Of a stretch of 64,000 nucleotides of DNA, positions 45,876-58,327 are shown piece by piece. Positions within the stretch are counted from its first letter, which is position 1. Every line of letters begins with the position of its first letter. Both the position numbers and the translations under genes were made by a program. The stretch is from G963663775 sp963663775 (lineage in GTDB: Bacteria; Bacillota; Clostridia; Oscillospirales; Butyricicoccaceae): contig OY760624.1 of NCBI GenBank assembly GCA_963663775.1, forward strand, positions 1,178,001-1,242,000, in the 5' to 3' direction. The notes beneath the pieces were generated by a model, which was not told the origin of the DNA, did no database searches, and saw nothing but the letters and a program-made list of their open reading frames with translations.

Positions 45876-48467
45876 TTGAAAAAGATTTTTTCTGCACTTT
45901 TGGCGGGTGCAATTGTCTTGATGTCTATGCCGATTGCATGGGCAGCGGATGATCTTTCCGGACATTGGGCGGAAGATTATATTTCGTATATGAGCGATTT
46001 GGATATTATGCGGCCGTCTTCGGATGGAAGCTATAAGCCAGACCAAGTGGTGACGCGTGCGGAGTTCATGCGTTATATGAATCGTGCCTTTCATTTTACG
46101 GAAAAGGCTGACATCGACTTTGATGATGTGGAGCAGTATGATGCAAATGGTGCGCAGACTTGGTACTATGAGCCGATTCAGATTGCTGTGAAATATGGAT
46201 ATATCAACGGCGTGGGCAACAATAAAATGAATCCGCTGGGGAACGTAACCAGAGAGCAGGCGGCGACCATTTTGGGACGGCTGCACAAATATGCGCCGAC
46301 GGCGGACACTGGTGCGCTGACATTCTCGGACAAGAGCAGCATTGGGGACTGGAGCATTGACTATATTGCGGATGCTGTGGAAAAGGGATACCTTTCCGGC
46401 TATCCGGACGGCAGCTTTTTGCCAAGCGGCAATATTACCCGTGCAGAGCTTGCCAAAATGCTGTATCAATTTATGGGCACCTCGTTGGATACGTCGGGCA
46501 GCAGCTATACAGGGTCTGCACTGCGCAGCGATGCGGACAATGTGACCATCTGTGAGCCATGTGAACTTTCTGATGTGACAATTGCCGGCGATTTGTATAT
46601 CACAGAAGGGGTTTTAACGGGTACGGTGAATCTGAACAATGTGACCGTGGATGGTGATATTGTTGTTGCGGGCGGCGATGTTGTCATGGATGGCACCAAT
46701 GCAGAACAGCTTGTCATTTCTTCGCCGGTTAATCGGCTGCTGCAGGTGACGGCGGCCGGCAATACCAATATTGGAGAAACGGAAATTCAGTCCAGTGCAA
46801 CCCTGCGGGAGAGTAATTTGTCCTTGGGCGCAGGTGGATTTTCGGATTTGACGATTACGGGAGAGGAAACCCCGGCGGTTACGGTGGAAGGCGATGTGTG
46901 GGATGTGACGGCAGAGGGTGCGGCAACCATTACCACTACATCAGCGACAACCATTGACCACCTGACGGCAAATGGTGCGGTTGCGGTATCCGGCTATGGC
47001 ACGGTGCGCACAGCAACAGTGAACGCAGATGGCTGTAATTTTTCCATGGAACCGGAGAATTTGGAACTTGCGGGTGGTGTCAGCGCAGTTGTTGCGGGAG
47101 AGAAGACGGCATCGGAAAATGAGGTGGTGATTCTGCCGACAACGATAACCTATGATGTCGGCGTGTCGAATGGTCTGTATACCGACTTTACATGCGCCAA
47201 TATTGCGATGTTCTCCAAACTGCTGTGGGATGGTACGGCACTGGAAGCCGGCACGGATTATCGCGTGACAGATGATGGGATTCGTTTGTACAGCACATGG
47301 CTGTCAGAGCTTTCAGTGGGAGCCTATACATTGACGGCAGAATTTTCGGATGATACAACCGGCAGTATCGCCATAAATGTGGTGGATTCTGCGCAAAGCT
47401 CGCTGGAGATTTCGGAAGTAAGCTTTGACCGATATAGCCAAGCAGATAATTATGGGAATGTGTCGGTTGGAGTGAATCTGGCAACCGGTGCGGTGCTGAA
47501 CTCTGTGAAATTGGCAGGGGTGACATTGACACGAGGAGATGACTATACCTACAATACAACAACTGCTGTGGTCACCTTGCAGAAGGAAACACTTGCTGAC
47601 CACAGCGCAGGTACATATACCGTGACGTTTGTACTGAGCAAAGGCGATGATTTGAAGCTGACCTTGAATATAGAAGATTCTTCGCCGAAAAATGAACTTT
47701 CTGCGACCGAAGTAGACTTTGATAACAACACCTCCAGCGGCGGTTATGTTGATATTGTAGTAAAACTGAATACGCAGGAAGATGCGACGCTGAAAAGCAT
47801 TACAGGGGGCGGAAAAACGCTGGAGTTGGACTGGCAGTATACATATAGCGGAGGCCAGGTTACATTGAGCAAAAGTGCTATTTCAAGCTTAGCGAGTGCT
47901 ACCACGAGAGATTATGTTGATTTGACGTTTAACATGAGTACGGGGCTCAACCCTGTGCTGCGTGTAAACTTTGTGACAACGTATGCAGTGGTGGTCAATG
48001 TGCAGGACGATTTGGAAGAGGGCTTGGAAGGGGTTTCTGTAACTGTTGCTCCGACCAGCACGGACAGTGGCTATACTGCATCGCAAACTTTGACCACGGG
48101 CAGTTCTGGGGTCGCAACGGTGTATGTCAAAAAAGGGGCGTATCTTGTGACGGCATCTGGCGGAGAATTGTCAGGGGCATTAACACGCAGTATTACGGTG
48201 TCTGGCAAACAAACGGTGACATTGACAGCAACGATTGAGGAGTCGGTGAATGTTTATGTTGTAAACAGCAGCGGTGCGGCAATTTCAGGTGCTGCGGTTA
48301 CCATGGGCGGACAAACGGCAACAACGAGCAGCAGTGGTGTCGCTACGTTTAGTGTCGCCAGAGGAAGCTATACTGTGCGTGTGATTTGCTCTGGATATAC
48401 ATCGACAACGCAGAGTGTGACGGTGACAGACAACGCTACAGTGCGTGTCAAAATGGCATTGTCTTAA
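45876..48467 (+). CDS. Large SLH-domain surface protein with X2-like and CarboxypepD-like repeats
   Basis: The likely start is TTG at 45876, 6 bases after AAAGGAG; this gives an 863-residue product beginning with a signal peptide (KKIFSALLAGAIVLMSMPIAWA, cited as KKIFSALLAG and PIAWA). Three SLH repeats follow (to about residue 205). After a beta-rich region come three X2/Ig-like repeats, each built as xLxxGxDYxY...TVTF (about 410-690). Last come two carboxypeptidase-regulatory-like beta domains (about 695-860). This is a modular, wall-anchored adhesin-like or carbohydrate-binding protein. An upstream ATG at 45774 in the same frame would disrupt the signal peptide and falls at the promoter's transcription start. 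Confidence 0.88.
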   Translation: MKKIFSALLAGAIVLMSMPIAWAADDLSGHWAEDYISYMSDLDIMRPSSDGSYKPDQVVTRAEFMRYMNRAFHFTEKADIDFDDVEQYDANGAQTWYYEPIQIAVKYGYINGVGNNKMNPLGNVTREQAATILGRLHKYAPTADTGALTFSDKSSIGDWSIDYIADAVEKGYLSGYPDGSFLPSGNITRAELAKMLYQFMGTSLDTSGSSYTGSALRSDADNVTICEPCELSDVTIAGDLYITEGVLTGTVNLNNVTVDGDIVVAGGDVVMDGTNAEQLVISSPVNRLLQVTAAGNTNIGETEIQSSATLRESNLSLGAGGFSDLTITGEETPAVTVEGDVWDVTAEGAATITTTSATTIDHLTANGAVAVSGYGTVRTATVNADGCNFSMEPENLELAGGVSAVVAGEKTASENEVVILPTTITYDVGVSNGLYTDFTCANIAMFSKLLWDGTALEAGTDYRVTDDGIRLYSTWLSELSVGAYTLTAEFSDDTTGSIAINVVDSAQSSLEISEVSFDRYSQADNYGNVSVGVNLATGAVLNSVKLAGVTLTRGDDYTYNTTTAVVTLQKETLADHSAGTYTVTFVLSKGDDLKLTLNIEDSSPKNELSATEVDFDNNTSSGGYVDIVVKLNTQEDATLKSITGGGKTLELDWQYTYSGGQVTLSKSAISSLASATTRDYVDLTFNMSTGLNPVLRVNFVTTYAVVVNVQDDLEEGLEGVSVTVAPTSTDSGYTASQTLTTGSSGVATVYVKKGAYLVTASGGELSGALTRSITVSGKQTVTLTATIEESVNVYVVNSSGAAISGAAVTMGGQTATTSSSGVATFSVARGSYTVRVICSGYTSTTQSVTVTDNATVRVKMALS

Positions 48468-48553
48468 ATGCATTACGATGATGCGGCTGGAGAATGTAGG
48501 GTTTTAAGAATTGCCCACTGTGTTTTTTGCGTAGAAAAGCATGGTCTAAAATG

Positions 48554-48617
48554 AAAAAACAGCTTCTTAACTTTGCGCGGAATGTAGGATTCGGCGTGGT
48601 GTGAGAAGCTGTTTTTT
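48554..48617 (+). terminator. Terminator of the large SLH gene
   Basis: A 14-bp stem (AAAAAACAGCTTCT with AGAAGCTGTTTTTT) has a 36-nt loop and ends in six T residues. Confidence 0.7.
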
Positions 48618-48667
48618 GGATAAGGGAAGAAAAAACGCAGTTATGTCGAAAAAAATCAAAAAAGATA

Positions 48668-48696
48668 TTGACAAAGGGGGATGGATGTAGTATTCT
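48668..48696 (+). promoter_or_regulatory. rRNA operon promoter P1
   Basis: TTGACA and TATTCT are 17 bp apart. Confidence 0.8.
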
Positions 48697-48763
48697 AATT
48701 TAGCTGCTTCCGCAAGGGACTGGCACCATGCAAATAAAGATTTTCAAAAACTGAAAAAAGTTG

Positions 48764-48792
48764 TTGACAAATGTGAGTTTGCATGATATAGT
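48764..48792 (+). promoter_or_regulatory. rRNA operon promoter P2
   Basis: TTGACA and TATAGT are 17 bp apart, 96 bases after P1. Tandem promoters of this type are usual for Firmicutes rRNA operons. The roughly 390 bases between P2 and 16S hold no gene, only the leader. Confidence 0.85.
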
Positions 48793-49014
48793 AATTAAGC
48801 TACTCCGATGCGATTGCGAAAAACGTAAAACGGAATCGGGTTGTGGCAAGCGGTGTTTAGTGAAATTCACTGGATGCTGCGCAAAGTTAAAATGCGAACC
48901 TGCTGGGCAATTTGATTGCGCAAAAGGCAAGCAAAATCAGCGGAAGGCATCTTGACCGAAATCCACGAAGGATTTCGACACGCAGTGCAAAAATTCGCTG
49001 AAAGCAAAGAAATT

Positions 49015-49040
49015 TTGCACCTTGTAAATTGAACAATGTA
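49015..49040 (+). repeat. Left arm of the 16S rRNA processing stem
   Basis: These 26 bases are complementary, with two mismatches, to 50793-50818 downstream of 16S. The two arms should form the RNase III-type stem that frees pre-16S rRNA. Confidence 0.75.
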
Positions 49041-49185
49041 AAGCTTTAAGCATACCATTTATGAACCCTGAAATTCTTTGAGTTTACTCAAAGATTCGAA
49101 GCGGAAGACGAAAATCCGCTTAAAACAAATCGTCAACACGTCAGACTTTAAAAGTCGATTAGAACAGCTTTGGCTGATTTAATAC

Positions 49186-50726
<1,541 letters not shown>

Positions 50727-50792
50727 AGACCAGTAAGATGAAATAGTTCTTACGAATCCTAGGTCAACAGAGTTCAGGTAAACTGAAAGTAA

Positions 50793-50818
50793 TACATTGT
50801 TCAATTTAGAGGGTGCAA
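50793..50818 (+). repeat. Right arm of the 16S rRNA processing stem
   Basis: Complementary to 49015-49040. Confidence 0.75.
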
Positions 50819-50913
50819 ACCTTTGCCTTGGCAAGGGTGGCAAAAACCTCAAAAACTGTACCTTCAAACTGGAAATGAGAGAAACGCTAAGTTTCCGATC
50901 CTGTGTGAACCAC

Positions 50914-50989
50914 GGGGGTGTAGCTCAGCTGGGAGAGCACCTGCCTTGCAAGCAGGGGGTCAGGAGTTCGATTCTCCTCATCTCCACCA
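50914..50989 (+). tRNA. tRNA-Ala (anticodon TGC)
   Basis: A 76-nt cloverleaf with CCA encoded. The anticodon loop CTTGCAA gives TGC, and GTTCGATTC forms the T loop. It lies in the 16S-23S spacer. Confidence 0.97.
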
Positions 50990-51058
50990 GCAATCGAAAG
51001 ATTGCGCACAAAGGGGCGGAAGGAAGCGAAGAACGGAAAACCGCGCCGAAACTGACAT

Positions 51059-51135
51059 GGGCTTGTAGCTCAGGTGGTTAGAGCACACGCCTGATAAGCG
51101 TGAGGTCGGAGGTTCGAGTCCTCTCAAGCCCACCA
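51059..51135 (+). tRNA. tRNA-Ile (anticodon GAT)
   Basis: A 77-nt cloverleaf with a perfect GGGCTTG/CAAGCCC acceptor stem and encoded CCA; the anticodon loop is CTGATAA. It lies in the 16S-23S spacer. Confidence 0.97.
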
Positions 51136-51573
51136 TACTTTTCTTTTGGAAAAAAGGAAAGTAGGCAAAAGAAAACCTAAGTTTTGTCTACGGACGGGAC
51201 GAGGGAATTCACTTTCTTACCGAAGCGAAAGTGGCAAGGGAAATGCGAAGCATTTCATACACCTTAGTCAAATTTGCGAAAGGAAAAGAAAAAAATTGCA
51301 CCTTGAAAACTGAACAATAACGAAAGCAAAAGCAACAATAGAGGAAACTAATTTGTTATTCCGCTTTACCTTGAATGAGATAAAGCATAAAAAATAAAAT
51401 GGTTTTTCCAAAAATTGTTGGGAAATGATGTCGCAAGACATCACTACAATAAGCTAAAAAAACAAGTATAGAAATATACTTTTACCGAGATTTACTCAAT
51501 AATTTAAGCTGAAAATTCCTAACCGCGACCGTGGTTAGGTCTTACAGAATAAACAGTAGCAGAAATGCTGCAA
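51136..51573 (+). other. Spacer between tRNA-Ile and 23S rRNA
   Basis: No gene is present. The stretch 51296-51319 is the left arm of the 23S processing stem and pairs with 54465-54488. The rest is leader RNA. Confidence 0.7.
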
Positions 51574-54423
<2,850 letters not shown>

Positions 54424-54464
54424 AATATTGGGTTGAATCTCGAAAAATAAGCTTTGCGAGTATG

Positions 54465-54488
54465 TATTGTTCAGTTTTGAGGGTGTAA
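54465..54488 (+). repeat. Right arm of the 23S rRNA processing stem
   Basis: Complementary to 51296-51319 with two or three mismatches. It closely resembles the 16S stem sequence. Confidence 0.7.
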
Positions 54489-54602
54489 AAAACATCTTCT
54501 AAAAGAGCAGGATTTTGAGCGAGAGAGAAAGCACAAAAGAGAATAGAAAAGATTCAGTTTTCTTTTGTTTACTTTTCTTTATTCGTGATAAGAAAAGTAA
54601 AT

Positions 54603-54678
54603 GCACCATTAGCTCAGATGGTAGAGCAACTGACTCTTAATCAGTGGGTCCTGGGTTCGAGTCCCCGATGGTGCACCA
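54603..54678 (+). tRNA. tRNA-Lys (anticodon CTT)
   Basis: 76 nt with GCACCAT/ATGGTGC acceptor stem and encoded CCA; anticodon loop CTCTTAA. It lies between 23S and 5S. Confidence 0.96.
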
Positions 54679-54713
54679 TTTCCTTTGCAAGAAGGAAAGA
54701 GCAGCGAAGGAAC

Positions 54714-54788
54714 GGCCCGTTGGTCAAGCGGTTAAGACGGCGGCCTCTCACGCCGCAAACAGGAGTTCGATTCTCCTACGGGTCACCA
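54714..54788 (+). tRNA. tRNA-Glu (anticodon CTC)
   Basis: 75 nt with acceptor GGCCCGT/ACGGGTC and encoded CCA; anticodon loop CTCTCAC. It lies between 23S and 5S. Confidence 0.94.
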
Positions 54789-54810
54789 GCAATAAAAAAG
54801 AAACAAACAC

Positions 54811-54840
54811 TTGACAAAGTGATTGTATATATGGTATCAT
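54811..54840 (+). promoter_or_regulatory. Promoter-like element directly before 5S rRNA
   Basis: Consensus TTGACA and TATCAT are 18 bp apart, about 30 bases before the 5S gene. It may give 5S and downstream tRNAs their own transcription start. Confidence 0.55.
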
Positions 54841-54872
54841 AGCAAAGCAGTTTGCGAGATATTGAAGAGAAA

Positions 54873-54988
<116 letters not shown>

Positions 54989-54993
54989 ACGAA

Positions 54994-55026
54994 AGAGATC
55001 GCATAATAAGCGGTCTCTTTTTTCTT
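54994..55026 (+). terminator. Terminator after 5S rRNA
   Basis: A 9-bp stem (AGAGATCGC with GCGGTCTCT) is followed by a run of T residues. Confidence 0.8.
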
Positions 55027-55064
55027 CATATTGCAAAAAGACAGATTGTTTGATGAATAGGTTT

Positions 55065-55127
55065 TGTGCAGAGCACATGTTTCGTAAATGAAGAAACAGT
55101 AGATAGTCCTCAATAGCTCAGTTGGTA
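55065..55127 (+). repeat. First copy of a 63-bp direct repeat ending in a truncated tRNA-Asn
   Basis: This copy matches 55200-55263 with a few changes, from TGTGCAGAGCACATG through to TCAGTTGGTA. The first 21 bases of tRNA-Asn are included at its end. Confidence 0.8.
55107..55127 (+). pseudogene. Truncated tRNA-Asn (5' 21 nt only)
   Basis: TCCTCAATAGCTCAGTTGGT and one more base are identical to the intact tRNA-Asn at 55243, but then an unrelated GC-rich segment (55128-55199) with two short hairpins replaces the rest of the cloverleaf. It cannot form a tRNA. Confidence 0.8.
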
Positions 55128-55199
55128 CGCCACTCCGCAGAGTGGTGTTTCGGAGGTCAACCGCCGTAGGCGGCACTTAGACCGGAGATGAGCATGCCA
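55128..55199. other. Structured GC-rich insert that breaks the tRNA-Asn copy
   Basis: About 72 bases hold CCACTC/GAGTGG and CCGCC/GGCGG hairpins, the latter inside a larger GGTC/GACC pairing. No coding potential is evident. It might be a small palindromic repeat element or the residue of a recombination event. Confidence 0.4.
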
Positions 55200-55263
55200 T
55201 GTGCAGAGCACATGTTTTGTAAATGAAGAAGCAAATAGACATTCCTCAATAGCTCAGTTGGTA
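55200..55263 (+). repeat. Second copy of the direct repeat, leading into intact tRNA-Asn
   Basis: Pairs with 55065-55127. Confidence 0.8.
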
Positions 55264-55318
55264 GAGCATGCGGCTGTTAACCGCAGGGTCGTTGGTTCGA
55301 GTCCAACTTGAGGAGCCA
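55243..55318 (+). tRNA. tRNA-Asn (anticodon GTT)
   Basis: 76 nt with TCCTCAA/TTGAGGA acceptor stem and encoded CCA; anticodon loop CTGTTAA. Confidence 0.97.
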
Positions 55319-55323
55319 AACCG

Positions 55324-55356
55324 AAATTGCCGCTACAAAGCGTGGCGGCAATTTTT
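55324..55356 (+). terminator. Terminator after tRNA-Asn
   Basis: A 13-bp stem (AAATTGCCGCTAC with CGTGGCGGCAATTT, one G-U or bulge) ends in T residues. It splits the tRNA cluster. Confidence 0.8.
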
Positions 55357-55376
55357 CTATCAAAAAAGATGTTTAT

Positions 55377-55453
55377 GGGCCTTTAGCTCAGTTGGTTAGA
55401 GCAGCCGGCTCATAACCGGTCGGTCCCGGGTTCAAGTCCCTGAAGGCCCACCA
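55377..55453 (+). tRNA. tRNA with CAT anticodon (probably Ile2, otherwise Met)
   Basis: 77 nt with GGGCCTT/AAGGCCC acceptor stem and encoded CCA; anticodon loop CTCATAA. The body (CCTTTAGCTCAGTTGGTTAG) resembles Bacillus tRNA-Ile2, whose CAT is modified by TilS to lysidine. Elongator Met is the alternative. Confidence 0.9.
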
Positions 55454-55539
55454 AAATCAAACGAGAAAGATTGTCTTGTATCGGAAAAGCCAGTGACAGC
55501 GTTTTTTGCATGCGGATACAGATGATACAATTGCTATGA

Positions 55540-55615
55540 AGGGGTATAGCTCAGCTGGTAGAGCAGCGGTCTCCAAAACCGCGTGCCGAGGGTTCGATTC
55601 CTTCTGCCCCTGCCA
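55540..55615 (+). tRNA. tRNA-Trp (anticodon CCA)
   Basis: 76 nt with AGGGGTA/TGCCCCT acceptor stem and encoded CCA; anticodon loop CTCCAAA. It is the probable ligand of the T-box leader of the trp operon in this window. Confidence 0.96.
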
Positions 55616-55620
55616 AATAT

Positions 55621-55697
55621 GGCCCGGTAGCTCAGTTGGTTAGAGCGCTAGCCTGTCACGCTAGAGGTCGTGGGTTCGAGCCCCATCCGGGTCGCCA
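55621..55697 (+). tRNA. tRNA-Asp (anticodon GTC)
   Basis: 77 nt with GGCCCGG/CCGGGTC acceptor stem and encoded CCA; anticodon loop CTGTCAC. Confidence 0.96.
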
Positions 55698-55717
55698 TTT
55701 TTTAAAACTGCATATTT

Positions 55718-55793
55718 GCTGCTGTAGCTCAGTCGGTAGAGTACATCCTTGGTAAGGATGAGGTCGTCAGTTCAATCCTGATCAGCAGCTCCA
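55718..55793 (+). tRNA. tRNA-Thr (anticodon GGT)
   Basis: 76 nt with GCTGCTG/CAGCAGC acceptor stem and encoded CCA; anticodon loop TTGGTAA. Confidence 0.96.
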
Positions 55794-55799
55794 GATTTT

Positions 55800-55832
55800 A
55801 AAGCACCATAGGATATGGTGCTTTGTTTTTTT
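55800..55832 (+). terminator. Terminator of the tRNA cluster
   Basis: An 11-bp perfect stem (AAAGCACCATA with TATGGTGCTTT) and 3-nt loop are followed by seven T residues. Confidence 0.92.
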
Positions 55833-55842
55833 CAATGCTCGT

Positions 55843-56406
55843 CTAGAAAAATATATGCTGTAATAAGATGTGACCGCCGATGAGAATCAATATGACCCCA
55901 CCGAAAAGTTCTGCATGCGCTGCAAAGTGTTGCCCCATTAGAGAACCGATGCAAACCCCGAAGATGGATACTGCAAAGGTGACGAACCCGATGAGTGCGA
56001 TAGATTGCCAAAGGTCTACGTGCAGGACAGAAAACGTAATGCCGACTGCAAATGCATCGATGGAGGTGGCAACCGCTAACGGTAACATGGTTTTCCACGA
56101 AAATGAATGGGGAATAGGTTGCATATCGCATGCAGGTGCGGTCGATTCATAAATCATATTGCAGCCAATACAAAGCAGCAGAAAAAATGCAATCCAATGG
56201 TTTAAGTGTTCTACATATACCGAAAATCGTATACCGAGAAAATAGCCTAGTAAGGGCATGGCGGCTTGGAATATACCAAACCAAAGTCCGGTTAGCAGGG
56301 CAAAACGGACTTGGAAAGTGTGCTGTACAAGACCTTTGCCAAATGCAACGGCAAAGGCATCCATGGATAAGGCAACTGCGAGAATCAGGCATTCAAAAAC
56401 CCCCAT
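55843..56406 (-). CDS. mntP: MntP-type manganese efflux protein
   Basis: MntP pumps excess Mn2+ out of the cell. The 187-residue protein has six membrane helices and two related halves, each with a DAFAV motif: ALSMDAFAVAFGKG near residue 14 and ATSIDAFAVGITFS near residue 115. These acidic residues are needed for Mn transport in the family. AAAGGAGT precedes the ATG. A yybP-ykoY manganese riboswitch was sought upstream but not recognised. Confidence 0.92.
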   Translation of the reverse strand: MGVFECLILAVALSMDAFAVAFGKGLVQHTFQVRFALLTGLWFGIFQAAMPLLGYFLGIRFSVYVEHLNHWIAFFLLLCIGCNMIYESTAPACDMQPIPHSFSWKTMLPLAVATSIDAFAVGITFSVLHVDLWQSIALIGFVTFAVSIFGVCIGSLMGQHFAAHAELFGGVILILIGGHILLQHIFF

Positions 56407-56751
56407 TTTATGGTACTCCTTTGTTGAAGTCTTAGCATGAAATCGAACATTGATGAACCTGTATTCATAGCGCCGGATGTGTATATCTTTTACGGTATGC
56501 GGCGTTAAACCCCTTGGAATATATCAAGCCCCTCAAAGGGGATTCTTGTAAAAATCTATACCTGCTTTTCCGATTCTCGTTTATGAATACTGCTTCTAAA
56601 ATGAGATGGTTTTGGAAGATATAAAAGATCTGCATCTGCTTGGTGGGGCAGGTGTAGGACACAAACAAAAATCCTGCGGGTGGCCACATCGTTAACAGTG
56701 TAGCAGAAAATACAGATAGAAAATAGCGGAACTGCGAAAAAAAATAAAATA
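56407..56751. other. Intergenic region upstream of mntP
   Basis: About 345 bases hold no supported gene. A hairpin CAAG-CCCC/GGGG-CTTG with a 3-nt bulge lies at about 56525-56548. No promoter was clear. Confidence 0.4.
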
Positions 56752-56778
56752 AAATCTAAAAAAAGCCGACATGCTCTC
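56752..56778. repeat. Left arm of the rnjA terminator hairpin, split by the IS
   Basis: These 27 bases, from AAATCT to GCTCTC, are the exact complement of 58328-58354. Together with the short loop they would form one hairpin if the IS were absent. Confidence 0.85.
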
Positions 56779-56836
56779 TGAACCGACCCCCAAAAGTTAG
56801 ACCTAAAAATCTAACGATTGGGAGGTCGGTATTTTC

Positions 56837-57418
56837 ATGGCAAAATATAGTTATGAATTTAAGAAAAAAGTAGTTATTGCCTATATCAGAGGTGAAGGTG
56901 GTAGCAAATATCTAGCAAAAAAATTTGATATAGCACATAAATCTTCAATTGAGCTATGGGTAAAGAATTATAAAGAGTTTGGAGACGAGGGCTTACTTCG
57001 TTCCAGAAAAAATGATATATATACTTTCGATTTTAAACTTCATGTGGTAGAGTTATATCTATCAACAGAGGTCTCTTATCAGGAGTTGGCATTAACTGTA
57101 GGAATGAATAACCCTTCACTTATTAAAAAGTGGATAAATGATTTTCGGCTTGTCGGACCTGATGCATTGAGACCTAAGAAGAAAGGTCGGAAGAAATCAT
57201 TGGGATCAACAGATAAAGAGAAGAATCTACTGTCATCTTCAGAAGCCACAACAGTAGATACAAGAGCTGAACATGTAAAACAGTTAGAAGATGAAAATTT
57301 AAAGTTACGAATAGAGAATGCTTATTTAAAAGAACTGAGGAGGTTGCGTTTAGAGGACGAAGCACGTCTGAGAGAACTGCAAGAGTCATCCACAGCCTCC
57401 GAAGAGAGTTCAAACTGA
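56837..57418 (+). CDS. IS3-family transposase OrfA (DNA-binding part)
   Basis: The 193-residue protein contains two helix-turn-helix units (YEFKKKVVIAYIRGEGGSKY and FDFKLHVVELYLSTEVSYQE type segments), the duplicated arrangement of IS150-group OrfA. A coiled coil near the C-terminus (EHVKQLEDENLKLRIENAYL) serves for dimerisation. GGGAGG lies 12 bases before the ATG. Its end overlaps the orfB frame. Confidence 0.93.
   Translation: MAKYSYEFKKKVVIAYIRGEGGSKYLAKKFDIAHKSSIELWVKNYKEFGDEGLLRSRKNDIYTFDFKLHVVELYLSTEVSYQELALTVGMNNPSLIKKWINDFRLVGPDALRPKKKGRKKSLGSTDKEKNLLSSSEATTVDTRAEHVKQLEDENLKLRIENAYLKELRRLRLEDEARLRELQESSTASEESSN
57325..57331 (+). promoter_or_regulatory. Programmed -1 ribosomal frameshift site TTTAAAA
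   Basis: In the orfA frame the bases read T TTA AAA, a canonical X XXY YYZ slippery heptamer. A shift of -1 here enters the orfB frame, which is open from this point on. The product is the OrfAB fused transposase. Confidence 0.75.
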
Positions 57419-57435
57419 AAGACATTCTCTCATTT

Positions 57436-58257
57436 ATGGGGTTCCCAAAAGCTACATATATGTACTGGCAGAAACGTTTTGATAGAGAAAATCCAGATTC
57501 TGAACTTGAAAATATAATTATGGAAATCCGCAAAGAGAATAAAGATTTTGGCTATCGTAGGATTTATGGAGAACTTAGAAAAAAAGAAGTGTTTGTCAAT
57601 AAAAAGAAAGTTCAGAGAATCATGCAAAAACTTGGGCTTCAAGTAACGTCTTTCACAAGAAAAAGTCGTAAATACAGCTCTTATAAAGGCAATGTAGGAA
57701 GAATTGCTCCAAACAGAATTCATCGTCGCTTTAGAACCAGTGTTCCTCATCAAAAGATAACAACTGACACCACTGAATTTAAGTATTATGAAGTAGATAA
57801 TAAAGGACGTATGACAATACAGAAACTATACATGGATCCATTTATGGATATGTTTAATTCAGAAATACTTAGTTTTGGTATTGATAAGCATCCATCGGCA
57901 CAAAACGTAATGAATGCATTAAACGAAGCAATAGAAATTACTTCTGATTGTATCTACAGAAGAACTTTTCACTCAGATCAAGGCTGGGCTTACCAAATGA
58001 AGGCATACAGTAGTACTCTTAAATCAAACCGTATATATCAAAGTATGTCACGGAAAGGAAATTGCTATGATAATTCAATAATGGAGAATTTTTTTGGAGT
58101 GATGAAACAAGAAATGTATTATGGCTGCGTTTACTATAGTTATGAAGATTTGAAGGATGCAATAGAGAAATACATATATTATTATAATAATCAAAGAATC
58201 AAGCAAAAACTATCTTGGATGAGTCCTGTTGAATATCGACTCAGCCAAGTGGCATAG
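57436..58257 (+). CDS. IS3-family transposase OrfB (DDE catalytic part)
   Basis: The 273 residues counted from the first ATG carry the catalytic triad Asp111 (ITTDTTEF), Asp181 (HSDQGW) and Glu217 (SIMENFFG), with the D-35-E spacing of the retroviral-integrase-like IS3 group. The frame is open upstream to the slippery site and encodes family-typical sequence (HSLRREFKLKDILSFMG), so the natural product is probably the OrfAB fusion rather than a protein started at this ATG. Confidence 0.94.
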   Translation: MGFPKATYMYWQKRFDRENPDSELENIIMEIRKENKDFGYRRIYGELRKKEVFVNKKKVQRIMQKLGLQVTSFTRKSRKYSSYKGNVGRIAPNRIHRRFRTSVPHQKITTDTTEFKYYEVDNKGRMTIQKLYMDPFMDMFNSEILSFGIDKHPSAQNVMNALNEAIEITSDCIYRRTFHSDQGWAYQMKAYSSTLKSNRIYQSMSRKGNCYDNSIMENFFGVMKQEMYYGCVYYSYEDLKDAIEKYIYYYNNQRIKQKLSWMSPVEYRLSQVA

Positions 58258-58261
58258 AAAT

Positions 58262-58291
58262 AGCGAAGCAGTAAAAAATACTACTTCGCTA
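58262..58291 (+). terminator. Small hairpin at the end of orfB
   Basis: AGCGAAG pairs with CTTCGCT around an AT-rich centre, directly after the orfB stop and inside the IS. It may end the IS transcript. Confidence 0.5.
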
Positions 58292-58327
58292 TAAAGTCTA
58301 ACTTATTGGGGTCACATCACTCTGCTG

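Larger units (their letters stand above)
56779..58319 (+). mobile_element. IS3-family insertion sequence (IS150-like, about 1541 bp)
   Basis: Imperfect terminal inverted repeats of about 24 bp (TGAACCGACCCCCAAAAGTT... against TGATGTGACCCCAATAAGTT...) start with TG, share GACCCC and AAGTTAGAC, and are flanked by the 3-bp duplication CTC (56776-56778 and 58320-58322). Two ORFs, orfA and orfB, lie inside with a -1 frameshift site. Base composition is much more AT-rich than in neighbouring genes. Both frames are intact, so the element could be active and recent. Confidence 0.92.

Noticed and set aside
56407..56751. Possible yybP-ykoY manganese riboswitch upstream of mntP
   Set aside because: The conserved core was not found; only a short GGGG/CCCC hairpin is visible. 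A covariance search could overturn this.
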